Assembly: GCA_022778585.1 (NCBI GenBank)
Contig: JALFTI010000023.1
Location: forward strand, 1-37,090
Origin: Pygmaiobacter massiliensis
GTDB lineage: Bacteria; Bacillota; Clostridia; Oscillospirales; Ruminococcaceae
DNA length: 37,090 bases
Direction: 5' to 3'
Part shown: piece after piece, positions 15,892 to 23,985 of the stretch
Position numbering within the stretch: position 1 is the stretch's first letter
Layout of the letters: each line of letters begins with the position of its first letter
Program-made: the position numbers and the translations under genes
The notes under the pieces: generated by a model
The model's database searches: none
The model's input: only the letters and a program-made list of their open reading frames with translations
What the model was told of the DNA's origin: nothing

Positions 15892-17013
15892 ATGAACCCA
15901 ACCCCGTCCGCCGCACGGCCCGGTGTGCAATGTGCCATACTGGAAGCCTTGCGCACCACAGGCCCCGCAAGCCGCACCGGGCTGGTCAGCCAGCTCAAGG
16001 TGGGCAAAAGCACCATCAGCACCGCTGTGGCGCAGCTTATGGCCGAAGGGCTTATTGAGGAACTGGACGAAACCAGCCAAACTACTGGCGGAGGGCGCCC
16101 CGCAAGGTTTTTGCGGCTGTGCGCCGACAAGGCCTGCATTGTGGGGCTGGATGTGGGCGGCACCAAAATTTACGCGGTGGTAACCGACCTGGCAGGCCAG
16201 GTGCTGTATGAAAAAAAGGTCCCCACCACCAACCAGCTGGATGAACTGGAAAGGCTGGTATGGGAATGTGTGGACCAGAGCGGTATGCCCCGCAGCCGGG
16301 TATTGGGGCTGGGGCTGGGGATTCCGGGCACCGTAAACAAGGAAGGGGTTATTTTGCGCTGCCGGGCGCTTTCGTGGGAAAACTTTCCGCTTTTAGCCCT
16401 TTTGTCCCAGCGTTTTTCCTTCCCGGTGGCGGTGGGCAACGATGTTAATATGATTGCCATGGGGGAGCAGTGGCTGGGGGCAGGCCAGGGTGCCAGCGAC
16501 CTTTTGTACATTGCTTTTGGCACCAATGTGGGCGGCGCGGTAATAGCAAACGGCCGCCTGGTGCTGGGGCACACCTTTCGGGCCGGCGAGGTGGGCTACC
16601 AGCTGGGCCGGTACGACCTGGAGCAGGGCCGTTTTAACCAGGCCGGAAAGGCCGGCGTGTTTGAAAGCAAGACCTCCGGCACCGCGCTGGGCCAATACGG
16701 CATGCCGGCGCAGCAGCTGTTTTTACAGTATGCGGCCCATAACCCCGCCGCCCAGCCTGCAGTAAAACAATTTATTACCGAAACAGCGGTGGTTATTGCC
16801 AATGGTTTAAGCTTTTTAAACCCGCAAAAGGTGGTACTGGGCGGCGGGGTTGCCGGTTCGCTGGCACCTGTTTTGCCCGAAATAAAAGCGCTGGTGGAAC
16901 AAATTACCCCCATCCGCACCGAAATTTGCCTGTCCCAATTGGGCGAACGGGCCGGAGCGCTGGGCGCTGTATCTTTGGTATTGCAGTCCAACCAGCTGGC
17001 CTCTCTTCTGTAA
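15892..17013 (+). CDS. ROK-family transcriptional regulator/sugar kinase-like protein
   Basis: 373 residues. A winged helix-turn-helix (about 12-62, RTGLVSQLKVGKSTISTAVAQL) precedes the ROK domain with phosphate loop DVGGTK (87-92), GLGIPGTVN, GNDVN with catalytic-type Asp184, and FGTNVGGAVI. This is the NagC/XylR/Mlc layout: a sugar-responsive repressor. Unusually, the ROK zinc motif CxCGxxGCxE is absent; after GHTFRAGEVGYQLGRYD there are no cysteines, although the leading His is kept. Start ATG has AGGAGG about 8 bases upstream. It is 53 bases ahead of the SIS gene, so it probably controls its own operon. Confidence 0.9.
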   Translation: MNPTPSAARPGVQCAILEALRTTGPASRTGLVSQLKVGKSTISTAVAQLMAEGLIEELDETSQTTGGGRPARFLRLCADKACIVGLDVGGTKIYAVVTDLAGQVLYEKKVPTTNQLDELERLVWECVDQSGMPRSRVLGLGLGIPGTVNKEGVILRCRALSWENFPLLALLSQRFSFPVAVGNDVNMIAMGEQWLGAGQGASDLLYIAFGTNVGGAVIANGRLVLGHTFRAGEVGYQLGRYDLEQGRFNQAGKAGVFESKTSGTALGQYGMPAQQLFLQYAAHNPAAQPAVKQFITETAVVIANGLSFLNPQKVVLGGGVAGSLAPVLPEIKALVEQITPIRTEICLSQLGERAGALGAVSLVLQSNQLASLL

Positions 17014-17066
17014 AAGCACATTTCAGGCGGCACTGCCGCTTTTATCAGGAAAGGAACGGAATTGAT

Positions 17067-18170
17067 ATGGCTACCATGAAAGAGTGTATTTTGGAACAGC
17101 CCGAAACCATCCGCCAGGTTGTGCAAAAAATGCCGGCCGAGGTAGAACGGGTGCTTGCGGTGGTGGGCAGGCAGTTTGAGCGCATTCTGCTGATCGGCTC
17201 GGGCAGTTCGCTGAACGCGGCAGCGGCGGCGGTTTATGGGTTCAGAAGAATGGTAAACGCAGATGTGCAGGTTATTACGCCGTTTGAATTTCTGCACTAC
17301 TATCCCCACAGCCGGATTAACGAAAAAATGCTGGCGGTGGGTATTTCCCAAACCGCCCGTTCCACCGGCACCATCGACTCGGTGAAGCTTTGCCGCAGCC
17401 TTGGCGCAAAAACCATTTTTGTCACTGCCGAAGCCGACGCCCCCGGCGCCAATTCGGCCGATGTTATGATGGATACCTTTACCGGTTTGGAAATGGTGGG
17501 CGCCAAAACCAAGGGCTATACCTCCACCTTGGTGGCACTGTACTACCTGGCAGCCGGGCTGGGGCAGCAAAAGTTCGATGCCGCACCGCTTGTCGGCTTC
17601 CTTGTCGAGGTTTTGGAACGCACCGGCCGGCAGATAGACGCTCTTTCGAACGCCCTGCTTGCGGCGCCTTCTGCCACCATTGTCAGCTACGGCCCCTGTA
17701 TGGGCATTGCCAAGGAGGCTGCGCTAAAGGTGAAGGAAACGGTGCGCATTCCGGTAGAGTACTATGATGTGGAAGAGTATATGCATGGTCCCTACCATTG
17801 CCTAGACGAAAACTCCTGGCTGATCTTCCTTCTGCCCGAAGGAGAAGGCCAGCAGCGTTCGGGCGCACTTTTGCGGTTTGCCGGTGAAATTACCGACCAT
17901 ATTCTGCTCATCACCAACGAGCGTTTTGCCGCCGAAGGCTTCCATGCCCAAACATTGGCCCTGCCCGAACTTTCCGACGACCTTTTGGCCAGCGTGGGGT
18001 ATGTTATTCCCATGCAGTGGCTGGCAAACGACACCACCTTAAAAAAAGGCCGCCGGCCGGAAGTTTCGCGCTACCCGAACTTTCACAAAATTTTGGGCAG
18101 CAAATTTATGCCCAAATTTAACTATTACACCGGCGAGCCCATCCCCGAGGAAAAACCGGACGAAAAATAA
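17067..18170 (+). CDS. Double SIS-domain sugar-phosphate isomerase/deglycase-like protein
   Basis: 367 residues with two SIS folds, like the isomerase half of GlmS or the deglycases FrlB/GfrF. The first phosphosugar site GSGSSLN lies at 44-50, SQTARSTGT at 94-102, and the second half has EYYDVEEYMHGPYH (231-244), with Glu/His in the positions used for catalysis in this group. No glutaminase domain is present, so it cannot use glutamine in the way GlmS does. It likely cleaves or isomerises an amino-sugar phosphate or a glycated amine phosphate. Start ATG 17067 follows AAGGAACGG. It pairs with the upstream ROK gene, and the FrlD-like kinase at 21607 could make its substrate. Confidence 0.8.
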   Translation: MATMKECILEQPETIRQVVQKMPAEVERVLAVVGRQFERILLIGSGSSLNAAAAAVYGFRRMVNADVQVITPFEFLHYYPHSRINEKMLAVGISQTARSTGTIDSVKLCRSLGAKTIFVTAEADAPGANSADVMMDTFTGLEMVGAKTKGYTSTLVALYYLAAGLGQQKFDAAPLVGFLVEVLERTGRQIDALSNALLAAPSATIVSYGPCMGIAKEAALKVKETVRIPVEYYDVEEYMHGPYHCLDENSWLIFLLPEGEGQQRSGALLRFAGEITDHILLITNERFAAEGFHAQTLALPELSDDLLASVGYVIPMQWLANDTTLKKGRRPEVSRYPNFHKILGSKFMPKFNYYTGEPIPEEKPDEK

Positions 18171-18174
18171 ACCG

Positions 18175-18214
18175 CAAAGCATCGCTTGTAGCAAAACGCT
18201 TTGGCCTGTTTTTC
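18175..18214 (+). terminator. Possible weak terminator of the ROK-SIS operon
   Basis: CAAAGC pairs with GCTTTG over a 17-base loop and is followed by GGCCTGTTTTT. The rest of 18171-18440 shows only a small AAAGCC-GTCA-GGCTTT hairpin and no convincing gene. Confidence 0.35.
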
Positions 18215-18442
18215 CGCACCTGGCTTAAAAGGCAGCAAAAAAGGCGCAAAACTTGGCCGGTATTGCCGCTTTAAGCAGGCAGGTCCATAACGGTTTTTTT
18301 ACCCGCTTTTATAAGCCGCACCGGCGCTTTAAACTTTCTGCTGCCAGCAGCACAAAAGCCGTCAGGCTTTGGGGGCGCTTGCCCAAAAGAAAAACCCAAT
18401 CATGGTTTTGCCGTTTTTAAAGCAGCAACACCACGCAAAAAA

Positions 18443-18479
18443 GCAGGGGCGCGCTGCAAAGCGCGCCCCTGCCTTTTTT
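18443..18479. terminator. Strong bidirectional terminator between convergent operons
   Basis: GCAGGGGCGCGC, loop TGCAAA, GCGCGCCCCTGC, with CTTTTTT to the right and AAAAAA to the left. It separates the SIS gene from the leftward fumarase genes. Confidence 0.9.
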
Positions 18480-18562
18480 GTTTGTGGAAAGGCCTGCATC
18501 CAGTGGAACCTACTAACCCAAATAAAATTTTGCAGGCCCCTTTTAAGCAATTTTCCGTTTGC

Positions 18563-19123
18563 TTACCGGTTTAAGCTTTCCAGGTATTCGCGCCGGCCAA
18601 TCTGGTACAGGTCGTTTCCTTCCGAATCGATCACCACGGTCAGCGGAAAGTCCTCCACCTGCAGCCGGCGCAGCGCCTCCGGCCCCAGGTCCTCAAACGC
18701 AATAACCTCCGCCGCTTTGATGGAACGCCCAATCAGCGCCCCGGCGCCGCCAATGGCGGCAAAATATACCCCACCATACTGGCGCATGGCATCCACTACC
18801 TGGCTGCTGCGGTACCCTTTTCCAATCATGCCGCGCAGTCCCAATCCAATTAGGGTGGGGGCATAGGCGTCCATGCGGTAGCTGGTGGTGGGGCCTGCAC
18901 TTCCAATTGGCCTGCCCGGCCGCGCGGGGGCAGGCCCTACATAGTACACAATACCGTCCATGGGGTCAAAGGGCAGCTTTTCCCCCCTGGCCACCATCTC
19001 GCACAGCCGCTTATGGGCGGCGTCCCGTGCGGTGTAAATGGTGCCGGATAATAACACCCGGTCGCCGGCGCGCAGGCTGCGGGCAGCCTGTTCGGTAAAC
19101 GGTGTCTGAATTTGAATTGCCAT
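18563..19123 (-). CDS. Fe-S fumarate hydratase/tartrate dehydratase beta subunit
   Basis: 186 residues, the normal size of the separate C-terminal (beta) subunit of class I hydro-lyases. The swivelling-domain motifs are clear: DRVLLSGTIYTARDAAHKR (21-39), GPTTSYRMD (77-85), GKGYRSSQV and GGAGALI. Together with the alpha subunit it hydrates fumarate to malate, or dehydrates tartrate; the sequence alone does not separate these. Its ATG follows AGGGGG and begins 14 bases after the alpha stop, so the two are co-expressed. Confidence 0.92.
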   Translation of the reverse strand: MAIQIQTPFTEQAARSLRAGDRVLLSGTIYTARDAAHKRLCEMVARGEKLPFDPMDGIVYYVGPAPARPGRPIGSAGPTTSYRMDAYAPTLIGLGLRGMIGKGYRSSQVVDAMRQYGGVYFAAIGGAGALIGRSIKAAEVIAFEDLGPEALRRLQVEDFPLTVVIDSEGNDLYQIGRREYLESLNR

Positions 19124-19137
19124 CTGTCTTGCCCCCT

Positions 19138-19980
19138 TTACAGCTGCCGGGATGCGTGGCGGGTCACATGACAGCTGATGTTTACCGCCACCGGCAGGCC
19201 GGTGATATGGCAGGGCAGCTGTTCGATCAAAACCCCCAGCGCCGTGGTGCGCCCGCCGAATCCCTGCGGCCCAATGCCCAATGCGTTGATTTTTTCTAAA
19301 AGCTCCTGTTCCAGCTGTGCATACAGCGGATCCGGGTTTGGCTCATCCAGCGAACGCAATAGCGCCCGCTTAGCCGCCAGGGCCACCTGGTCGAAGGTGC
19401 CGCCTACCCCCACGCCCACCACAATGGGCGGGCAGGGGTTCGGTCCAGCCTTTTCCACCGTTTCCAGCACAAATTGTTTGACCCCTTCCACCCCGTCCGA
19501 AGGCTTCAGCATGGCAAGGCGGCTCATATTTTCACTGCCGCCTCCCTTGGGGGCAACAGTTAGCCGCAGCTTGTCGCCCGGCACAATGGTTGTGGTAATA
19601 AAAGCGGGGGTATTGTCCTTGGTGTTCACCCGGCGCAGCGGGTCGTTCAAAATGGATTTGCGCAGATACCCTTCGGTATAGCCCTGGCGCACCCCTTCGT
19701 TCACCGCGTCGTACAGGCTGCCGCCGGTAATGTGTACCTCTTGTCCCAATTCCAAAAACACCGCCGCAAACCCGGTGTCCTGGCAAAGCGGGTAAACCCC
19801 TTCGGCGGCCACCTCAATGTTCTTTTGAATGTTGTCCAAAATGTCCTGCGCCACCGCGAACGGCTCCTGCCGGCGGCACCGGCCAATACATTCTGCCACA
19901 TCCGCCGGCAGATGATAGTTTGCCTCTATACAGGCATCGCGCACCGCCTGTGTAACTGCGATGGTCGAAATTTCTCTCAA
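19138..19980 (-). CDS. Fe-S fumarate hydratase/tartrate dehydratase alpha subunit
   Basis: 280 residues, the usual size of the stand-alone alpha subunit. Three cysteines that ligate the [4Fe-4S] cluster are in their family contexts: PLCQDTG (Cys66), NPCPPIVVG (Cys183) and NISCHVTRH (Cys270). KGGGSENMS (145-153) is the substrate-binding motif. The enzyme is oxygen-sensitive, consistent with a strict anaerobe. The start is TTG 19980, preceded by AAGGGGG at 7 bases; no ATG fits the ribosome site. A possible promoter on the minus strand, TTGTGA-17-TAGCAT, lies near 20050-20080. Confidence 0.93.
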   Translation of the reverse strand: MREISTIAVTQAVRDACIEANYHLPADVAECIGRCRRQEPFAVAQDILDNIQKNIEVAAEGVYPLCQDTGFAAVFLELGQEVHITGGSLYDAVNEGVRQGYTEGYLRKSILNDPLRRVNTKDNTPAFITTTIVPGDKLRLTVAPKGGGSENMSRLAMLKPSDGVEGVKQFVLETVEKAGPNPCPPIVVGVGVGGTFDQVALAAKRALLRSLDEPNPDPLYAQLEQELLEKINALGIGPQGFGGRTTALGVLIEQLPCHITGLPVAVNISCHVTRHASRQL

Positions 19981-20310
19981 AATGCTACCCCCTTTTCCCG
20001 TCCGTGTCCTGCCGCTTTTTGGGGCAGGATGCCAAACGGCGTTTTTTTTATGCTATCACATCCCGCCTGTTTTCACAAGAACCGCCTGCAGAACGCCATT
20101 TTGCCCTCTGGCTTCTTTTCTTCTGCCGCACGGGTCCAAATCATCCGCACCTTGTTGTATTTTTATCCTAATTGCACAAATATTTTTATAATATTTTATG
20201 AAAATAGATTATATGATTCTATATGGTATTGTGCTAACATAAGAACAAACAAATACCAATTGCGGCAGGCTTTGCCCGCCGCACTGCTTGGAGAGAGAGG
20301 GATCGGTTAT

Positions 20311-21165
20311 ATGGTCATTGATATGCATGTCCATCCAGCGCTCTACGCGGACATCTGTCAGGACAAACAGCGCCAAAACTTGCGCTGTGATGAGATGGGC
20401 TATCATTTAATGAGCCCCTTGTCATTGGATGTGCTCAAAAAGCAAAACGCCTACGCCGGCATCGACAAAATGGCTCTTCTGCCGTTGGACCATTCCACCC
20501 GGTGCGACGGACAGGTTTTGATCACAAATGAAGAGATTGCAAGCCTGGTGGCCAAATGGCCCGACACCTTCATCGGCTTTGCTTCGGTAGACCCGCACCG
20601 GCCGGACGCTTTGCAGGTATTGCAAAAGGCTTTTGGCGAACTGGGGCTTATGGGGTTAAAGTTAAACCCCGCCAAACAGCGTTTTTATCCGGACGACGAG
20701 GCACTTTTCCCCATTTATGAGCTGTGTGCCCAGTACAATAAGCCCATCATCTTCCACGCTGGCCTTTCCTGGGAGCCGGATACCCTCACCAAATACGCCC
20801 ATCCGCTGCATTTTGAAGAGGTGGCGCTGCGGTTTCCCACCCTGCGCATCTGCCTGGCCCACTTTGCCTGGCCCTGGGTGCGGGAAATGGCTATGCTGAT
20901 GATTAAATATCCAAATGTTTATACCGACACCGCCTGCATGTACATGGACAGCGCCGAGCAGTTTTTTGATTATATTTTCCGCCAGGAATGGGGCCGCTGG
21001 TGGTTTGAACACAATTTTGAAAACCAGGTACTGTTCGGTTCCAACGCGCCGCGGTTTCGGCCGGTTCGCATTATGCGGGGGCTGTGCAGCGTAGAAATGT
21101 CGGAAAAAGCCCGCCGCAAACTTTTGGGCGAAAACGCTCTTGCCTTTTTGGGAATGGAGGGCTGA
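20311..21165 (+). CDS. Amidohydrolase-2 family TIM-barrel metal-dependent hydrolase
   Basis: 284 residues. Metal-site motif HVH (His6, His8), Lys117 in LMGLKLNP, FHAG with His149, and LAHFAWPW with His184 follow the order of the amidohydrolase_2 family. The last expected ligand, usually Asp in GSDxP, is Asn245 here (FGSNAPRF). The family includes decarboxylases and lactone or amide hydrolases; the substrate is not predictable. GAGAGAGGG precedes ATG 20311, and the 330 bases upstream to 19981 hold AT-rich promoter-like sequence without a clear hexamer pair. First gene of an operon with yjbQ and a FrlD-like kinase. Confidence 0.85.
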   Translation: MVIDMHVHPALYADICQDKQRQNLRCDEMGYHLMSPLSLDVLKKQNAYAGIDKMALLPLDHSTRCDGQVLITNEEIASLVAKWPDTFIGFASVDPHRPDALQVLQKAFGELGLMGLKLNPAKQRFYPDDEALFPIYELCAQYNKPIIFHAGLSWEPDTLTKYAHPLHFEEVALRFPTLRICLAHFAWPWVREMAMLMIKYPNVYTDTACMYMDSAEQFFDYIFRQEWGRWWFEHNFENQVLFGSNAPRFRPVRIMRGLCSVEMSEKARRKLLGENALAFLGMEG

Positions 21166-21170
21166 GATAT

Positions 21171-21602
21171 ATGAAAATTGAACTGACAACCCGCACCGTC
21201 TGCGCCGATGAAGAGGTACAGCTGATCCGCATCACCGACGAGATCAAACAGTTTGTGGCTGCAAGCGGCGTGCAGGCTGGGGTAGTATATGTTATCAGCG
21301 CGCACACCACTACCGGCATTATCATAAACGAGGGACTTCCCTGCGTGGAGCAGGACCTTTTGGACAAGCTGGACCGCATGGTTCCCACGAACGATGTGTA
21401 TGCCCATGCCCATTTTCTGCCCTCCTACGGAGCCACCGGCGGCAATTCGCCCGGGCATATTAAATCCATGCTGACAGGCAACCACTGCGTGCTGCCCATT
21501 CAAAACGGCAAGGTGGTATTGGGCCACGCACAGGAAGTGTATTTTGCCGAATTTGACGGCATTAAAACCAGAAAATATTTTATACAGGTAATGGGGGAGT
21601 GA
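21171..21602 (+). CDS. yjbQ: YjbQ/UPF0047 family protein
   Basis: 143 residues, standard length. Conserved segments include SAHTTTGIIINEG, the central YAHAHFLPSYGATGGNSPGHIKSMLTGN and PIQNGKVVLGHAQEVYFAEFDG, which hold the clustered His residues of the putative active site. The family has weak thiamine-phosphate-synthase activity in Escherichia coli, but its true reaction is unsettled. GGAGG lies about 9 bases before ATG 21171, and the gene starts 5 bases after the amidohydrolase stop, so both act in one pathway by context. Confidence 0.92.
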   Translation: MKIELTTRTVCADEEVQLIRITDEIKQFVAASGVQAGVVYVISAHTTTGIIINEGLPCVEQDLLDKLDRMVPTNDVYAHAHFLPSYGATGGNSPGHIKSMLTGNHCVLPIQNGKVVLGHAQEVYFAEFDGIKTRKYFIQVMGE

Positions 21603-21606
21603 AAAA

Positions 21607-22398
21607 ATGAAGGTTGTTGCAGTTGGCGATAACTGTGTGGATGTGTACTACACCTCCAACCGGTTTTACCCCACCGGCAACGCGGTGGATTTTGCAGTGA
21701 ACCTGAAAAAGCAAGGGCAGGATGTGGCGCTGGTTTCCATTCAGGGCAACGATGTATTCGGCCTTGCGGTACGAAATCTGCTGGAACAGTATGGCATTGA
21801 AATAACCCACTACTACCCCGGCGAAAAACAATCTGCCGCGGCCCAAATGCGTCTGGTGAATGGGGACCGGGTACACGAAAAATTCAACGGCAATGTGCTT
21901 GCCGATTTCACCCTCAACGAAGAGCGTCTTGCCTATGTGCAGCAGTTCGACATTGTCTATTCGGAAAAATGGTCCCGCATTGGCCGGTATGCCCCGCAGA
22001 TCAAACGGGAAGACAATATTATGATCCACGACTTTTCCAAGCGGCTGGAAGACCCCACCAATGAGCAGGTACTGCCCTACCTGGATTACGCTTTCTTCTC
22101 CTACGACGGGCTGGACGACCACATTCGCGAATTTCTACGCACAACCCAGAAAAAAACCTGGAAGGGTAAGGGCACCGTCGTTGCCATGCTGGGTGCGGAC
22201 GGCAGCCTTGCCTTTGACGGGACCGACTTTACCTATCAGCCCGCCGACCGGGTACAGGTGGTCAACACGGTGGGCGCGGGTGACTCGTATGTATCCGGTT
22301 TTACCAAAGGGCTGTGCGAAGGGCTTTCGCTGGCGGAGTGCATGCGCCGCGGAAAGGACATCGCCACCGGTATTATTCAGATATTTGAGCCGTACTAA
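21607..22398 (+). CDS. frlD: PfkB-family sugar kinase, fructoselysine 6-kinase-like
   Basis: 263 residues, the same length as FrlD. The N-terminus VAVGDNCVDVY, the YPTGNAVDFAVNL segment, the DRVHEKFNGNVLADF region, DIVYSEKW and the C-terminal NTVGAGDSYVSGF (anion hole and catalytic Asp226) track closely with fructoselysine 6-kinase as I remember it. FrlD phosphorylates fructoselysine so that the SIS deglycase FrlB can split it. Starts 4 bases after the yjbQ stop. With the SIS gene at 17067 it could form a split Frl-like route for glycated amines, though the substrate may differ. Confidence 0.82.
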   Translation: MKVVAVGDNCVDVYYTSNRFYPTGNAVDFAVNLKKQGQDVALVSIQGNDVFGLAVRNLLEQYGIEITHYYPGEKQSAAAQMRLVNGDRVHEKFNGNVLADFTLNEERLAYVQQFDIVYSEKWSRIGRYAPQIKREDNIMIHDFSKRLEDPTNEQVLPYLDYAFFSYDGLDDHIREFLRTTQKKTWKGKGTVVAMLGADGSLAFDGTDFTYQPADRVQVVNTVGAGDSYVSGFTKGLCEGLSLAECMRRGKDIATGIIQIFEPY

Positions 22399-22474
22399 CG
22401 GCCCGGTACACCGCTTTTCCATAAGCCGGCACCCTGGTACGGGCCTGTGCATTTTTAGCCTTTTAAAAAGCCAC

Positions 22475-22503
22475 AAAGCGCGCCTTCAAAGGCGCGCTTT
22501 TTT
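22475..22503 (+). terminator. Intrinsic terminator of the frlD operon
   Basis: AAAGCGCGCC, loop TTCAAA, GGCGCGCTTT and a T-run of six. Confidence 0.92.
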
Positions 22504-22564
22504 GCTGTAATTTTCGGCTGTGAAAAGAATTATCCGGTTCCCTTTTGCACCTTCCTCGCCTGTT

Positions 22565-22600
22565 GAAAGCCCGCTTTTTTAGATAAAAAGGGGGCTTTTC
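22565..22600 (+). terminator. Second hairpin before the glycosyltransferase gene
   Basis: AAAGCCC and CTTTTT on the left can pair with AAAAAG and GGGCTTT on the right, followed by TCTTT. It may be a back-up terminator or a leader attenuator for the gene at 22690. Confidence 0.4.
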
Positions 22601-22689
22601 TTTGTATACGGCAAAAGGCTTAGCTTACCTTTCAGCACACTGCAGGCACCCGGTTTTGCCAGCGGCATAGAATGGCCGGGAGGGATTTT

Positions 22690-23973
22690 ATGAAACGACG
22701 ACAATGCTTTTTCCTCAGCTGTGCCGGCGCGCTGTTATGGCTGGCCATTTCCACCGTGCTGGCCCTCCCCTGGGTAATACAGCTTTCGGCACAGCTTTCC
22801 GGCCTTTATGCCATTTGGGCGGTTATCGGCATTGCCCTGCTGCCGGGATATCTGATATCCGCCATGTTTTTTTCAAACCTGCTGCATACAAAACTTCCCT
22901 TTGTGCCAAACCACTGCCGCCTGCCGGTAACCGTGCTCATCTGCGCCCGCAATGAACAGGACCATATCTACAACGCTATCCAGTCGGTGGTCCGGCAGAA
23001 GTACGCTGGTTCCATCCACATTTTATGTGTGGATAACGCCTCAACTGACCATACCCAAAAAGAACTTTTTCGCGCACAGCGCTCGCTGCAGCGGCCAAAC
23101 CGCACCATTCAGCCGCTGTTTTGCCCCATTCCTGGAAAAGCCAATGCCCTAAACCTAGGCCTTTCTTTTGTCAGAACCGAATACTTCATTACGGTGGATG
23201 CAGACACCTTTCTTGAAAAAAACGCCGTAGCGGCCATTATGGACCGCATTGATTCGGCCAAAGCCGGCTGTGTGGCGGGAAACCTGCTGGTATGGCAGGC
23301 CAAAACCTGGGTACAAAAAATGCAGATCTACGACTACCTGCTCAGTATTGCCGCCGTAAAGCGCTACCAGGGCAGCTACCAGGTCACACTGGTGGCCCAG
23401 GGCGCGTTCAGCGCCTACCGAACCAATGCGGTACGCCGTGCAGGCGGCTGGTGCCAGTGTGCCGGCGAAGATATTGTTTTAACCTACCGGCTTTTGGGCA
23501 TGGGGTATTCTTCGCTGTATGCGCCGCAGGCGGTCGGCTACACCACAGCCCCCGCCCGCTTAAAAGAATTGGCACGCCAGCGTACCCGCTGGGCTCGGGG
23601 CATGTTTGAAGGGCTTTGGGCCGTAAAGCCCTGGCAGCAGCCCAGCGGCTACGGCGGATATTTCGAATCGCTCAACCTTTCCATTGTTTACCTGGACCTG
23701 GCATATGTGTTTGGCTTTTTGTTTGGGGTAGTGCTGGCTTTGCTGGGTATGCCTTGGCTGGTCGGCTGGCTTACCCTGCTTACACTGCCCGCTGTGCTTG
23801 TGGGAAGTATCAGCGTTTACCGGTTTCAGAAAAAAATTCCAGCTATCCAAATTCAAAACAGTCTGCTTGGCCTTTTGTGCTTTTTCGCTTTGTTCCAGGC
23901 AATTCAGTCTGTTTGCTCCCTTTGGGGGTATTTGCAGGCACTGGGCCGGCGCCGCTTTTCCTGGAAAGAATAA
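22690..23973 (+). CDS. Family 2 membrane glycosyltransferase (poly-GlcNAc synthase type)
   Basis: 427 residues. Two N-terminal membrane helices, a cytoplasmic GT-A domain, then three or four C-terminal helices. Catalytic landmarks of processive GT2 enzymes are intact: ARNEQDHI, DNASTD (115-120), DAD at 170-172, GED (259-261) and QRTRW (297-301). The layout and the deacetylase partner recall PgaC/IcaA, which polymerise UDP-GlcNAc into poly-beta-1,6-GlcNAc and export it; other beta-linked polymers are possible. GGGAGGG precedes ATG 22690; an upstream ATG at 22672 lacks a ribosome site. Confidence 0.88.
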   Translation: MKRRQCFFLSCAGALLWLAISTVLALPWVIQLSAQLSGLYAIWAVIGIALLPGYLISAMFFSNLLHTKLPFVPNHCRLPVTVLICARNEQDHIYNAIQSVVRQKYAGSIHILCVDNASTDHTQKELFRAQRSLQRPNRTIQPLFCPIPGKANALNLGLSFVRTEYFITVDADTFLEKNAVAAIMDRIDSAKAGCVAGNLLVWQAKTWVQKMQIYDYLLSIAAVKRYQGSYQVTLVAQGAFSAYRTNAVRRAGGWCQCAGEDIVLTYRLLGMGYSSLYAPQAVGYTTAPARLKELARQRTRWARGMFEGLWAVKPWQQPSGYGGYFESLNLSIVYLDLAYVFGFLFGVVLALLGMPWLVGWLTLLTLPAVLVGSISVYRFQKKIPAIQIQNSLLGLLCFFALFQAIQSVCSLWGYLQALGRRRFSWKE

Positions 23974-23985
23974 GGAGGGACTATC

